DNA of 52,978 nucleotides from Paulinella micropora (GCA_009731375.1 BJOX01000070.1:600937-653914); one strand, 5' to 3'. Counted from the stretch's first letter, positions 32,260 through 44,647 are shown. Notes: generated by a model not told the origin, from the letters alone. A program made the numbers and translations.

Positions 32260-32485
32260 TTTTGTATGTATGTATGTATGTATGTATGTTTTTATGTACG
32301 GTATATATGAGGACTGTGTTTATGTGTATGTATGCACGGAATCCGATGTATGAATGTATGCACGAATATACATATGTATGAATGCACAAATGTATGTATT
32401 TATGCATGGATGTATGAATGCACGAATGTACACATATGTATAAATGTACATGTGTATGTATGTATGTATGTATGTATTTGTGTGT
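32260..32485. repeat. degenerate (TATG)n
   Basis: TATG with GAATGCACGAATG variants. Confidence 0.9.
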
Positions 32486-32589
32486 TTTGTAGCTATATCT
32501 ATCTCATCTCTCTCTTCTCTTTTGTAAAAGGCTGGTAGCGCCATTCACTTCGCACAGCAGCGCAACGTATGCATGGAGAGTGTGAGGGT

Positions 32590-32607
32590 GGGGGTGGTGG
32601 TGGTGGT

Positions 32608-32676
<69 letters not shown>

Positions 32677-32681
32677 GGGGG

Positions 32682-32743
<62 letters not shown>

Positions 32744-32773
32744 TGAGAGAGGGAGAGAGATAGATAAGAGAGA

Positions 32774-32807
<34 letters not shown>

Positions 32808-33172
32808 CACAGAGAGAGAGAGAGAGAGAGAGATGAGAGAGATGAGAGAGATGAGAGAGAGATGAGAGAGAGATGAGATGAGAGATGAGATGAGAGAGAG
32901 AGATGAGAGAGCGAATGAGAGAGCGAATGAGAGAGAGAGAGAGAGAGTGAGTGAGTGAGTGAGAGAGAGAGAGAGTGAGTGAGAGAGAGAGAGAGAGAGA
33001 GAGAGTAGAGGGAGAGAGAGAGGAGGGAAGAGAGACAAAGAGAAAGAAGAATATATATATATGTATAATATATGTGTGTATATGTTAGTATATATTTATA
33101 AGCTTACATATATGTATATATATATATATATAATATATATAGAGATATATATGTATATATATAGAGAGAGAG

Positions 33173-33267
<95 letters not shown>

Positions 33268-33293
33268 NNNNNNNNNNNNNNNNNNNNNNNNNN

Positions 33294-33345
<52 letters not shown>

Positions 33346-33400
33346 AGAGAAAGAGAAAGAAAGAAAGAAATAGAGAGAGAGAGAGAGAAAGAAAGAAAGA
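32590..33400. repeat. poly-G and (GA)n mega-tract with gap 33268-33293
   Basis: About 85 bases of G-run, then (GA)n with GATGA and GAGC variants, a TA tract at 33050-33165, and more (GA)n around a 26-base gap. Confidence 0.95.
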
Positions 33401-33407
33401 AAATATA

Positions 33408-33845
33408 GTTATTGTGACACACTTTTCACGCGGTGTTCTCCCAATCCTGTCGAGCTATTTGGTAAAAATATAAATTTCTAGAATCTAGATCTTCCTCCTT
33501 ACAATCTTCAACTAGTTCCTAGATTTTTATCATTTTTGCCTAATAGTCAAACATGATAAAATGAATTCACCAGCCAGAGAGAGAGAGAGAGACATCGCGG
33601 GTTCAACCCCGCTAGACCACCAAAAACAAAAAACATTGAGCAAACGACCGGGTAATCCGCCTTTGATAAAGGTTTGTTATTGTGACACACTTTTCACGCG
33701 GTGTTCTCCCAATCCTGTCGAGCTATTTGGTAAAAATATAAATTTCTAGAATCTAGATCTTCCTCCTTACAATCTTCAACTAGTTCCTAGATTTTTATCA
33801 TTTTTGCCTAATAGTCAAACATGATAAAATGAATTCACCAGCCAG
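33408..33845. repeat. 170-bp direct repeats (33408-33577, 33676-33845)
   Basis: Two copies that look identical, GTTATTGTGACACACTTTTC to ACCAGCCAG, each followed by GA repeats. 98 bp separate them. Confidence 0.95.
33590..33624 (+). other. tRNA 3'-end-like T-arm
   Basis: GCGGGTTCAACCCCGC forms a perfect 5-bp stem with B-box-like GGTTCAACCCC, followed by TAGACCACCA. Only the 3' third of a tRNA is present, and the loop is one base short. Confidence 0.4.
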
Positions 33846-33942
33846 CCAGAGAGAGAGAGAGAAAGAGAGAGAGAGAGCGAGTTGTTTATGCTTGTTGGGA
33901 TGAAGCGGCACCTTGTAATATGACAATGAAGAAAATCTCCTT

Positions 33943-34305
33943 TCAAAATTCGGAAAGAGACTGATTCGTGAGATAGTAAACATCACAGTACTCCTTTTCA
34001 AGTTCAAGTAAATCCCACAATTCTCCCCTTTTCAGGTTTAAGTAGTTTGAACGGCCCTTTTCATTATCCAGGGCAAAACCACCTATCCGGTCCATCGCCA
34101 AACGGATGATTTCCCGTAAACGACTTGCTTTGTGATAGGCCTGATCTCGCGGGTGTGTGCCTTTCAAGAACCAGAAATTGCCTATCAAGTCAACGAATTT
34201 CTTTTCTGCGTCACAAATCCTTTTGCACCCCACCCCCTGCTTTTCTCCCATTTCTTTTATATTCGCGTGTTTGTATGTTTGCCGTTTACTTTCATAACCT
34301 ATCAT
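33943..34305 (-). CDS. hypothetical protein, 120 residues
   Basis: Open frame of normal composition starting MIGYESKRQTYKHANIKEMG, with WFLKGTHPRDQAYHKASRL and RGELWDLLELEKEYCDVYY, ending NQSLSEF. It is charged, without membrane segments. I do not recognise a family. It lies about 150 bp upstream of, and divergent to, the actin-bundling gene. It may be one exon of a longer gene, since it begins without a clear promoter. Confidence 0.45.
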   Translation of the reverse strand: MIGYESKRQTYKHANIKEMGEKQGVGCKRICDAEKKFVDLIGNFWFLKGTHPRDQAYHKASRLREIIRLAMDRIGGFALDNEKGRSNYLNLKRGELWDLLELEKEYCDVYYLTNQSLSEF

Positions 34306-34455
34306 TTTACATACTTTGCCCTTCCAAAGAATGACAAGGATTGTCTCTTTCTTTTCCCACTTCTCTTTTTTTCCTAAAGAAATGACAGTTTGAAGAGATG
34401 ATAGGTACTTTCAAAAGTATGACTCTGTATGTATAGCCACTACCTGCACGTCGAC

Positions 34456-35588
34456 ATGGCCGCCCCTATGGAAGGAAAGCAGAAGATTGCCTTCAATGAG
34501 GTGCAAACCACAGATTTGTTCTTTATCACTAGAGATGTTGAATTATGTTCAGGTAACAGAACAAACCTACGCCCAGCAGGCCCAGTTCTTTCTCAATGCC
34601 TTTTGGGCTGAGTTGGGAGAGCACGAGGCAGAGACGATCTGGTAAAGGCCACTTGGGCGTTGTTGTTTATGTCTTCTGATTGTGTTTCTGTTGTTCGCAC
34701 ATCCTCGTTCTAGTAGTTTTCAAGTTTCCTTTTTCTTTTATGTGCCACTTAATTGTTGTTTTGTTGAGAGAACTTGCTTATTAATTGTTTCAGGGGATGG
34801 CATCAGATTTTCTTGAAGCTGGACTTGCAGCAGCATAACGCCCTGATGACGGGTGCCAAGAACCCGACCGAATGGAGTGGAGATGGAAATTCTCTGGACG
34901 AGTTCTGGTCTCACAAGTTCCTTGAGGACGTCGGACAGGTCAAGACTTATAGCTTCGAGTTAATTTTACTTGGTTTTGTATGAGTTAATTGAACTTGGTT
35001 GTTGTTGCGTACCTCAGACTCTCACTGTTGTCAAGTTCCGCCAAGAGTTCAAGGAGATCGATATCAACTTCGGTACTCACCACGAGATAGAAAGCTGACC
35101 TCTGACTTTCTTGTTGTATTTGCTGTCTCCAAGCCTTACGAGTTGGTGTGGTTTGCCTCGTAGATAAGAAAATGGCGATGCTGGAGTTCCTGCTGTGGCA
35201 CTACCAGACTGAGCAGGCCAAGGCCTGGTCCAACGTGACAGAGATGCTCAAGAGGCCTCAGGGCACCAACGAGGAGCTCAAGAAGGCTCAGAAGGCCCTC
35301 AAGGCGGTTCAGGAGGAGATTGCCAGGATCGAGAAGGAGAAGGCGGACTTGGAGAAGAAGTCTGAGCAGCCTGGAGTGAAGGGCAAGAACGCCAAGGCCT
35401 CGCTGGCGCAGCTGCTGGCCGCGGACCAGACTGAGCTAAACCGTATCACAGTCACGGCCGAGGCAGCTGTCAGGAAGGCTCAGAAGGCCAAGGGCCTCAA
35501 GGCTGCAGGCGCTCTGTGGTGGCTGCAGCGGGAACTGACGGAGGCCAAGAAGTACAAACCGAGTGGCAAGCGTGCTTCCTCTACGTAA
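34456..35588 (+). CDS. calcium-regulated actin-bundling protein, 34 kDa type
   Basis: Five exons: 34456-34500, 34553-34641, 34794-34938, 35018-35072, 35164-35588. All introns are GT-AG (52, 152, 79 and 91 nt) and the phases fit, giving 252 residues. Start MAAPMEGKQKIAFNEV. AQQAQFFLNAFWAELG, DINFDKKMAMLEFLLWHY and GALWWLQRELTEAKK match, in order, the Dictyostelium actin-bundling protein ABP34 (family about 295 residues). That family cross-links actin filaments in filopodia and the cortex and loses bundling activity with calcium. The DINFDKKM segment is the EF-hand-like loop, here imperfect. The last exon holds a Lys/Glu-rich coiled-coil (about residues 135-175). Exon GC is well above the flanks, as expected for a live gene. 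Confidence 0.88.
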
Positions 35589-36360
35589 GATTGCTTTCTA
35601 TATCTGTAGATGTAATGGATATTTTGTATAATTTTCTTCATATTTTCTTAAAACATATGATATTACATTATATTTATGTTAATGTTATTATTATTGTTAT
35701 TATATTGTTATTATTACTATAATTGTTGTTGTTGTTGTTATTGTTCTTATTATTATTATTATCATCATATTGGATGTTATTATTAATAACCCGAATTGGA
35801 TGCAATATATATTTTGCAAGCATATATATTTTGCAAGCATGTGTAACATCCATCTTTTTGTACAGGCGCGAACCCCTCAAGCAGATCTGAAAGCAATCTC
35901 AACGTGCCGTCTTCCTCTCTCCCCTGGACTGGTCGTTCTGCAACGGGGCCATTTGTCACGTTCAGTCAGTCATTATGTAACTTAGATTTTTAGATTTCTT
36001 GCCTGGGGCTATATTGATAGTTTCAGTCTTCAGGACGTTGTGCTTGGCATGGGATGTTGTGAAAATGTTTTCTGTCAGGTATCTTTGCCCAGAAGTGATT
36101 AGTTAGCTAAACTACTATGATTTGATATAAAAATAAAGCAGAAATCAGCGTAGAAAATGTTTGCTGTGTGAATTCATTGTGACGTTTCAAACACGGGGCT
36201 TGAATAATTCATATGATACCGTGGACATTGAATCCCGAACATTTTGGGCCAGCAGGCACCCAAGTATTTTTTTGAATAGGTGTCGGAATTATAATAATTT
36301 AGTTCAATAGGCAATTATATTCGCAATGGCAACCGGGGCTACTTCTACACTACCAGTGGC
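35589..36360 (+). other. 3' flank of the actin-bundling gene
   Basis: AT-rich with a short (TTA)n tract at 35680-35765. AATAAA occurs at about 36130 and could be a polyadenylation signal for a long 3' UTR or belong to an unseen last exon. No other gene seen. Confidence 0.4.
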
Positions 36361-36554
36361 TGTTAAGACTATTAATTATTATTAATATATATAATAATGC
36401 GCACTAACTTGCAGTACTAAGCTTTAATAGGAACAGCGCCAGGGAAAGACAGCGAGTAACATGACTGGCCCGATCTAAGTAATGGCCTCAAAGAGTACCT
36501 GTTACGTTGATACGGCCGATGTTAACTATTAAATTATGATTATTAGTTCTAACA
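36361..36554 (-). mobile_element. solo-type LTR with polypurine tract (copia-like remnant)
   Basis: 194 bp with TGTTA...TAACA inverted ends. On the minus strand it is immediately preceded by GAGGGGGAG (36563-36555), a classic polypurine tract. About 300 bp further (36608-36868, minus) an 86-codon frame ending DDLLPNNILISS may be decayed element sequence. Confidence 0.5.
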
Positions 36555-37118
36555 CTCCCCCTCAGGCCTGGACCAAAGTAGGTAAATTGGATTACTGCAG
36601 GTCCTAACTAACTTGATATTAATATATTGTTAGGTAATAGATCATCGGCGGTATTAATAACAGATAGTAACCGTAGGCTCACTAATATCTTCATGTATTC
36701 AACAGGGTTACCACATGAGGTTAGATCCCGTATCAGAACAATCATTGGCGTGGCCATTTCATTAGTCGAAGGCTTTGTGATGTGAGTCAGTTTGATACGT
36801 GACAACCCCAAGGGATAAATACACAACGAAGGTGACCTCTTATTAAAAGTCTTTATGGCCCGCTGCATTAAGTCACGAATCCTGACTCCTGAGAGCCTGG
36901 CATGTGAAATACCAGGCAGTCAATAGCAGAGCGGTCACTTCGTTCATTATATTAATAATACATAAAACAATTCTGTGAAAAAAAAAGATAAAACATAATG
37001 AATAAAACAATTCTGAGGAGAAGGGTCTATTACTGGCCGGGTACATTCAAGTGTCAAACTCAGCAATCGAATTTTACTGAGTTAAGAGTCAGATTTCAGA
37101 TTAGCGGTCAGATTTCGA

Positions 37119-37235
37119 ATTAGTGGTCAGAATTCAAATTAGTTCAATTTAACTGCTATATACGTCCGCAAAATCTCTATAATTTTTGCGAAATGTTACA
37201 GTTCAAATGAACTAATTTGAATTCTGGCCGCTAAT
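37119..37235. repeat. nested foldback
   Basis: Arms 37119-37153 and 37201-37235 share CAGAATTCAAATTAGTTCA (reverse complement). The loop itself holds CGCAAAA...TTTTGCG. Confidence 0.75.
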
Positions 37236-39420
37236 CATGGCATATGTAAGTTCTCCTATGGGCGAGTGGTCGTTAGCATAATTAACATAGATCCGTTAAA
37301 CTTTATCATATGAAATTTGTACCCTTGAAAACTATAAGTAAAAACATTTAATTTAATGAAAGAATCATTGAAAAATAGTAAAAACTGACTTCAAACCCAT
37401 CGATTTCCCGTCGCCCACCGCTTTTTCCCAACTAATTTGCACACCCCCTTGCCACCTCAAAAAATAGTGCTTGTGATGACCAAAAATCAGAGTCAGTTTT
37501 CATATGTTCCCTGCATGCTCTTCAATAAATTTTTATATAACATCTTTCTGTGTATGCTTATAATTAAATGTACAAAGTTTTTTTACAAAAACAGGTAACC
37601 TTAAGCTTGCAAACAAACCGGCCAAAATCAGCAAAAATATGGCAATGTTAAGGCCCTCACTCAGAATTTTTTTGATTTAAATACAAGGCCGGCACAAGTA
37701 CAGAAAGTGAAGGAAATCAAAGAGACTATTTAATAAAAGCATTTTGTACAGAAAGTGCAGAAAAAATTGAAACTTGATATCTAAATATCTCACCCATGAT
37801 TTTTTTAGCCTGTCTGCAGCCCAGAACAGATCACCAACAGCAGGGTTACAAAGAAAGGAGCAGTAGTTGAACATATGCAAAACAAAGACCATGTGATTGT
37901 GAATATATTCAGCACATTACATCCCCAGAAAAGCACACACAACACATATAGGAGTGATAAAAGACAGGTGCAAAAAAGGGCTTCAGGGAAGAAAGAACAC
38001 ATGCTACAGATAAGTTTACAACACACTATTTTGCAGACTCGTGACAACATGGGCACAACGTTTGGAAAGACTGTGCAAGGCCACGGGACGTGAAAGTATG
38101 CATGAGAAACACACAAAAAAAAAACACACAAAACCCTCTCTAGCCATGAATTTTACCAATCCCGACCCCGCAAAAACAGTCAAAAAAAAATTAGTGCGGC
38201 CTTCACTTCAAAGGCTAAGTATGTCGATAGGCCTGTTTGGTCAAATATTTTTTGGAAATTTTTCTGGTTTCCTCTCAGGGAATTGGCTTGTTCTTGTTAA
38301 ATATTGCCACAGAAATTCACGGGCCGGCGCCACCAAAATCATGTCGGAGGTCAAGTGCATCGCAGCAGGTAAATGTTCAAACCACATCGTTTCAAGCAAA
38401 AGCAAGCATGACAAGTGTTTTTTTTTAGAAAAAAGGGTGTGGCTCACTTCTTGAAACCCTTATTGTCGACTCCAAAGTTCAGATTTCATGACATAGCAAG
38501 TATGGTGTTTTTAACTGAAAAATGCTGTTTGCATGATGCACTCTGCATTCATTTTTACGCACAAGTGCACAAATGAACTTGATTCACATGTTATGTTGAG
38601 TAATCCTGCCTAAGGGTTTTTGCAGAGGAGTACGGTGGAGAGTGAAAACTAGAAAAACATAGGTTGAAAATTAGTTTGTTAAAAATTCGGAACATAATCT
38701 GGAACACGCTGCGGCAATCCCTTTAATACACTGACAAACTAAACCTGCGGCTGCCTAAGTTCCCAATAAAACCATTGAATTCTGTGCCGCAAACAGCACT
38801 TCAAAATCTTGAATATTGAATGAGTTTACCTGCTGCGAAGTTGACTAGGATGAGGGCTCTAACGACCACTAGAACCTACATATGGTACACTTGCTTGACA
38901 GACTACTTGTCCCTTGCGAAACAACTTATGATGAAAATTCTAAGAACTAACGAATAGTATTCAAGTGCTACACGTGTTGTGTAGCAGTTGGAGTTGGTCA
39001 AGTCAGTATTATATGTGAAAAATAAAGAAAAATATGTTTCGTATTACCACTTTAACTAACCTATCTGACTTGTTTTACCATCATGATTTTAGTTGGAGCG
39101 CTGTCTGGGAACCGGAAAACACTGTCCAAGGAAATAAAGAATGACTGGAGAGCGGAAATAGCGGTCAAAAGAATAAAAGTTTTCAGATATGCGGAAAAAA
39201 GGCAGTAGTCAAGCTTTTCTAAAAAGCTAGCTGTTAAAGGGAAATAAATTGATCTGTTAACGGCAGTTGAAAACGTAACAACTACAAGTTATGACAGTTG
39301 ATAAATAAACGGAAAAATGAAGTAACGGAACTAAAAATAGAAGTGTAAACTTGAAGTAAAAAGTTGAAGGAAGTTTAACACAATATTAATGTTTCGGTCC
39401 GGTACGGTAGTCATTCCGAT
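37236..39420. other. AT-rich DNA, no gene recognised
   Basis: Unique sequence with only short or low-quality open frames; the frame at 38041-38454 has no recognisable domain. No RNA gene seen. Confidence 0.5.
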
Positions 39421-40360
39421 ACAATCGGTAACGAAAATTACCCACCTGTAATCCCAGGGATTTAGACAATATAAACTTCAGTATTTTAAAACCTGATAAT
39501 GTAATATACGAAAGATAAACCTGATTCTATGTGCATTATTACTAAACCAGCAACAGAACCATCATAGCAAGGAAAGGAAAAACAGAACCATAGATATTAA
39601 TATGATTTATACGTCGTAACGATAATACTTTGTTTAAAGGAACCATGACAGAAAGGAAAAGAATGAAAATTCATAGTTATTGGATTGTTACGAAACTTCT
39701 TGAAAGGAACCATCTAGCGAAGAAAAGAAAGATTAAATCATATAATACTCAGTATCATTATTATTATTATTGCCGTGCCATTAGAACGGATACCATCATA
39801 CAAAAACCAAACGAAACCAAACGAAACCATTTCTGACTTATATAAAATTCCTGAAAAAAACATCACGGGAAAAAGTTACCAATCGGTAACGAAAATTACC
39901 CATCTGCAATCCCAGGGATTTAGACAATATAAACTTCAGTATTTTAAAACCTGATAATATAATATATGAAAGATAAACCTGATTCGGGATTTAGACAATA
40001 TAAACTTCAGTATTTTAAAACCTGATAATATAATATATGAAAGATAAACCTGATTCTATGTGCATTATTACTAAACCAGCAACAGAACCATCATAGCAAG
40101 GAAAGGAAAAACAAAACCATAAATATTAATATGATTATACGTCGTAACGATAATACTTTGTTAAAAGGAACCATGACAGAAGGGAAAAGAATGAAAATTC
40201 ATAGTAATCGGATTGTTACGAAACTTCTTTGAAAGGAACCATCTAGGGAACAAAAGAAAGATTAAATCATATAATACTCAGTATCATTATTATTCTTATT
40301 GCCGTGCTATTAGAACGGATACCGTCATACAAAAACCAAACGAAACCAAACGAAACTAAA
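39421..40360. repeat. ~410-bp tandem duplication with nested 70-bp duplication
   Basis: 39421-39832 and 39887-40360 align throughout (ATCGGTAACGAAAATTACCC to ACCAAACGAAACCAAACG). The second copy has a further internal repeat, GGGATTTAGACAATATAAAC at 39916 and 39986. Confidence 0.85.
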
Positions 40361-40499
40361 CAAAACTAAACTACACAAATTTGAACGAAAACCTAAACTA
40401 CAAATGAAACGGAAAACAAAACAAAAATAGGAAAGAAAAATAGGAAAGAAAAGCTCACAAACAACCAATAAGTAGAGACATGATAAGCGGGCAGTAAAT

Positions 40500-40601
40500 C
40501 ATAGATAGACAGGCATTTTAACAGACAGACAGACAGACACACAGACACGCAGACACACAGATAGACAGACAAACAGATGGATGAAATAGATGAATAGAAA
40601 C

Positions 40602-40677
<76 letters not shown>

Positions 40678-40728
40678 CGGTAGGTCGGTCGGTAGGTAGG
40701 TAGGTAGGTAGGTAGGTAGGTAAATAGG

Positions 40729-40802
<74 letters not shown>

Positions 40803-40947
40803 TATAGATAGGTAGGTTGGTCGGTCGGTAGGTCGGTAGGTCGGTCGGTCGGTCGGTCGGTAGGTAGGTAGGTAGGTGGATGGGTAGGTAGGTAGGTAGG
40901 TAGATAGGTAGGTAGACAGGTAGGTAGGTAGGTAGGTAGATAGATAA

Positions 40948-40993
<46 letters not shown>

Positions 40994-41020
40994 GGATAGA
41001 TAGATAGATAGATAGAATAT
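40500..41020. repeat. CAGA, GATA, GGTA and GGTC tetranucleotide tracts
   Basis: Microsatellites only. Confidence 0.95.
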
Positions 41021-41069
41021 CACGACTATGACTCGAGTTATCTAAAAGAATAGGAACAAAACAAAAAAT

Positions 41070-41077
41070 TAAAATAA

Positions 41078-41117
<40 letters not shown>

Positions 41118-41140
41118 TAATGATAATGACAATAATAATG

Positions 41141-41191
<51 letters not shown>

Positions 41192-41395
41192 GTAATAAAA
41201 AAATAAAGAAACAGAAACAACAGGAAGAACGCAACAAAACGAAACATTAAAAAAACTGCCATGAACGAAAAACAAAACAAAACAGGAAAAAAAGAATTAG
41301 GAAAAATAAAAGCTCAACATAATAAACAATGCGAGGATAGCTATATAACAGCTTAATATTAACTCAGGAGCACATAATACATAACGGCGGGCAAA

Positions 41396-41445
<50 letters not shown>

Positions 41446-41600
41446 GAAAAAAAGGCAGGAACAGAATGGAAATGCAATAAATAATAATAAAAAAAAGAAA
41501 AGAATGAAAATACAATAAAAATAAAGGCAGGAACAAAATGGAAATACAATAATAGTAAAAGAAAAGAAAAAAGAAAAAGAAAAGAAGGGGATGGGAATGA
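41070..41600. repeat. (AAT)n tracts in A-rich DNA
   Basis: AAT repeats at 41078-41195 and 41396-41442, with a duplicated AAAGGCAGGAACAAAATGGA segment. Confidence 0.9.
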
Positions 41601-41629
41601 AGCTGGGTGTGCGGCTTGCGTTGGCTCAT

Positions 41630-41752
41630 GCAGTAGTAAATTGTGCAGTAATCATGTAGTAGATTGTGCAGTAATCATGTAGTAGATTGTGCAGTAAGGG
41701 TAGTAGATTTTGCAGTAAGGCTCATGCAGTAGTAGATTGTGCAGTAAGTGGG
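41630..41752. repeat. ~28-bp minisatellite (GTAGTAGATTGTGCAGTAA)
   Basis: Five imperfect copies. No coding sense. Confidence 0.85.
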
Positions 41753-42426
41753 GGCGCTTGATTCGCGCTGTCCATATTGTGATAGCGTTTCCAAGTTTGG
41801 AGAAAGAAAAAAATATATAGCAGCTGCTATTCTCTCCCTCGTTGCTGGGCCGCCCATATTGCCTTGTTTTCACCATATCGAATATCAAACGCCTTTTCCC
41901 CCTGCGCAGCGCGGCCGGGACATGAGTAGAAGATGGCGGCAAACTGGGGGGGGGGGGGGGGGGNNNNNNNNNNTTGAATGTTCAAAGAAAATACTGGACA
42001 CGGTTGAGGGCGACGCACCAGCGCGAGGGGCGACGTAGCACTTTGCGAAGTTCGGTTTTGACATGGAGGCAGCAGACGAGGACCACGAAGCCATCGGGCA
42101 AGACGTCAAGCCTACAGAAATCATGGCGATGGTGGTCGTGGTGATGGTGATGGTGGTGCTGGTGATGGTGATGATGATGATGATGATGACGATGATGATG
42201 ATGATGATGATGATGACACACACACATACACACACAGCACCTGCGCAATGGTCGATATCCGATGTTGCCATTGGCGATGCCACCGATGTAATCAGAGCTC
42301 AAGGAACCCACGTCCAGCAAGCGACGAGAAAATGACTTAGTAGTTATAGGGCGGAATTCCCAGGGCAGCTTAAAAAGACACAAGGTGACCTCAGAGAACG
42401 CCGTGTTCCCTAGTATATAGAAAAAA
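41753..42426. other. unique sequence with gap 41964-41973 and (GAT)n
   Basis: G-run and a 10-base gap, then a possibly coding minus-strand piece (VKTELRKVLRRPSRWCVAL, about 41990-42065) without recognised family, then (GAT)n/(GGT)n at 42123-42235. No confident gene. Confidence 0.4.
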
Positions 42427-42560
42427 ACAGGCAAAAGGTGTTACCTTTCAATAAAATATGGCGGCTGGTGTCGCCACCTGGGGGGTGAACACAGGCAAAA
42501 GGTGCCACCTTTCAATAAAAGTAAGGTAGCTGGTGTCGCCACCTGGGGGGGGGGGGGGGG
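42427..42560. repeat. ~64-bp tandem duplication ending in G-run
   Basis: ACAGGCAAAAGGTG..ACCTTTCAATAAAA...GGTGTCGCCACCTGGGGG twice; the second runs into poly-G and the gap 42577-42586. Confidence 0.85.
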
Positions 42561-42934
42561 GGGGTTTTTGGCCCTTNNNNNNNNNNTTTTAGCTTTCCTT
42601 CGAACTCTTAGGGATTTGAATTTTCTTTCTGACTTCGTTTTCTGTAGTTTCGTTGAGTCATTCCAGTAGTCCTATCTATCTAAGCCTATGTATGTATGTA
42701 TGTATGTATCTATCTATCTGCTTCTGGTTTGTCTATAGAAATCTCGTTTCTGTAAATGGAACTGCTTTCCTCTTAAACTACTACTACTACTTAGGTTTTT
42801 TTTTTAGACATGGGGATTACATGTTGATAAGTTTGTCAAGTCAATGTCACAAGATATTGTGATGGTGGCAGCGTTAGTGGGAGTATATTGTATGCTGTAT
42901 GTATATGAATGTCATGAATGTAACGTATGTTGCT
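42561..42934. other. unique DNA around gap 42577-42586, no gene
   Basis: T-rich, short TATG/CTAT tract at 42688-42718. Nothing recognised. Confidence 0.5.
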
Positions 42935-42971
42935 TATACCTAGTCGATGTTCCTTTCTCTCTTTCTCTCTT

Positions 42972-43024
<53 letters not shown>

Positions 43025-43070
43025 TATACCTCGTCGATGTTCCGAATGCTGTCGCATGTCTGTCTGTCTG

Positions 43071-43144
<74 letters not shown>

Positions 43145-43172
43145 ACCTAGTCGATGTTCCGAATGCTGACGC

Positions 43173-43240
<68 letters not shown>

Positions 43241-43286
43241 CTCTCTCTCTTATACCTAGTCGATGTTGTCCGAATGCTGTCGCATG

Positions 43287-43368
<82 letters not shown>

Positions 43369-43372
43369 CTAG
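42935..43372 (+). repeat. composite repeat: acceptor-edge copies in (CT)n
   Basis: Four truncated copies of (CT)n-TTATACCTAG-TCGATGTTCCGAATGCT at about 42936, 43026, 43142 and 43252 precede the full exon at 43373-43401. Each has a polypyrimidine tract and CTAG acceptor. Confidence 0.85.
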
Positions 43373-43401
43373 TCGATGTTCCGAATGCTGTCGCATGCCA
43401 G
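43373..43401 (+). CDS. 29-nt exon (SMFRMLSHA frame), gene unknown
   Basis: Acceptor (CT)nTTACCTAG, then TCGATGTTCCGAATGCTG..., then donor CCAG|GTCCCA. It is the only copy in its array with a donor. Product unknown. Confidence 0.35.
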
Positions 43402-43584
43402 GTCCCACTCCACTCAACTACATATAACACATAGACATAGATACATCTTTTCAATCTATCTATCTACTTACATGTATCTACAGATAACCTGGCCCTCCAT
43501 CGATTATTATTATTATTATTATTATGGAGGGGTGCACAGTATGGCACCCCACGAAGAGGAGGTTGTTGGGCCTCTTCCCACTGG

Positions 43585-43750
43585 TTTCGAGGCTATGTCG
43601 TTGTGTTGGCTCCGAGGCTATGTTGTTGTGTTGGTTCCGAGGCTATGTTGTTGTGTTGGTTCCGAGGCTCTGTTGTTGTGTGGGTTCCGAGGCTATGTCG
43701 ATGTGGGTTCCGAGGCTATGTTGTTGTGTTGGTTCCGAGGCCATGTCGTT
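43585..43750. repeat. ~25-bp minisatellite running into gap 43751-44491
   Basis: TTCCGAGGCTATGTTGTTGT repeated about seven times up to a 741-base gap, which probably hides more of it. Confidence 0.9.
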
Positions 43751-44491
43751 NNNNNNNNNNNNNNNNNNNNNNNNNNNNNNNNNNNNNNNNNNNNNNNNNN
43801 NNNNNNNNNNNNNNNNNNNNNNNNNNNNNNNNNNNNNNNNNNNNNNNNNNNNNNNNNNNNNNNNNNNNNNNNNNNNNNNNNNNNNNNNNNNNNNNNNNNN
43901 NNNNNNNNNNNNNNNNNNNNNNNNNNNNNNNNNNNNNNNNNNNNNNNNNNNNNNNNNNNNNNNNNNNNNNNNNNNNNNNNNNNNNNNNNNNNNNNNNNNN
44001 NNNNNNNNNNNNNNNNNNNNNNNNNNNNNNNNNNNNNNNNNNNNNNNNNNNNNNNNNNNNNNNNNNNNNNNNNNNNNNNNNNNNNNNNNNNNNNNNNNNN
44101 NNNNNNNNNNNNNNNNNNNNNNNNNNNNNNNNNNNNNNNNNNNNNNNNNNNNNNNNNNNNNNNNNNNNNNNNNNNNNNNNNNNNNNNNNNNNNNNNNNNN
44201 NNNNNNNNNNNNNNNNNNNNNNNNNNNNNNNNNNNNNNNNNNNNNNNNNNNNNNNNNNNNNNNNNNNNNNNNNNNNNNNNNNNNNNNNNNNNNNNNNNNN
44301 NNNNNNNNNNNNNNNNNNNNNNNNNNNNNNNNNNNNNNNNNNNNNNNNNNNNNNNNNNNNNNNNNNNNNNNNNNNNNNNNNNNNNNNNNNNNNNNNNNNN
44401 NNNNNNNNNNNNNNNNNNNNNNNNNNNNNNNNNNNNNNNNNNNNNNNNNNNNNNNNNNNNNNNNNNNNNNNNNNNNNNNNNNNNNNNNNNN

Positions 44492-44640
44492 CCTTTCCAT
44501 GGGCTGATTGGTATAAAGCTCCTAGAGAAATGTTCTATGCCGTCACTTCCTTTATTCCACCGATTGGTGTGGAGACTTTCCTTATGGAATGGAGGACTGG
44601 ATGCACATGGCCTTTTGGCTCAGCAATTGGCAGACGATAC
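44492..44640 (+). CDS. possible exon, gene unknown
   Basis: Frame FPWADWYKAPREMFYAVTSF continues ..PPIGVETFLMEWRTGCTWPF, rich in aromatic residues and unlike the repeats. It begins at the gap and has no clear splice sites. Family not recognised. Confidence 0.25.
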
Positions 44641-44647
44641 ATACATA

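Noticed and set aside
38041-38454. 137-codon plus-strand frame
   Set aside because: Basic, Lys-rich, no recognisable domain, AT-rich DNA without splice signals that would support it.
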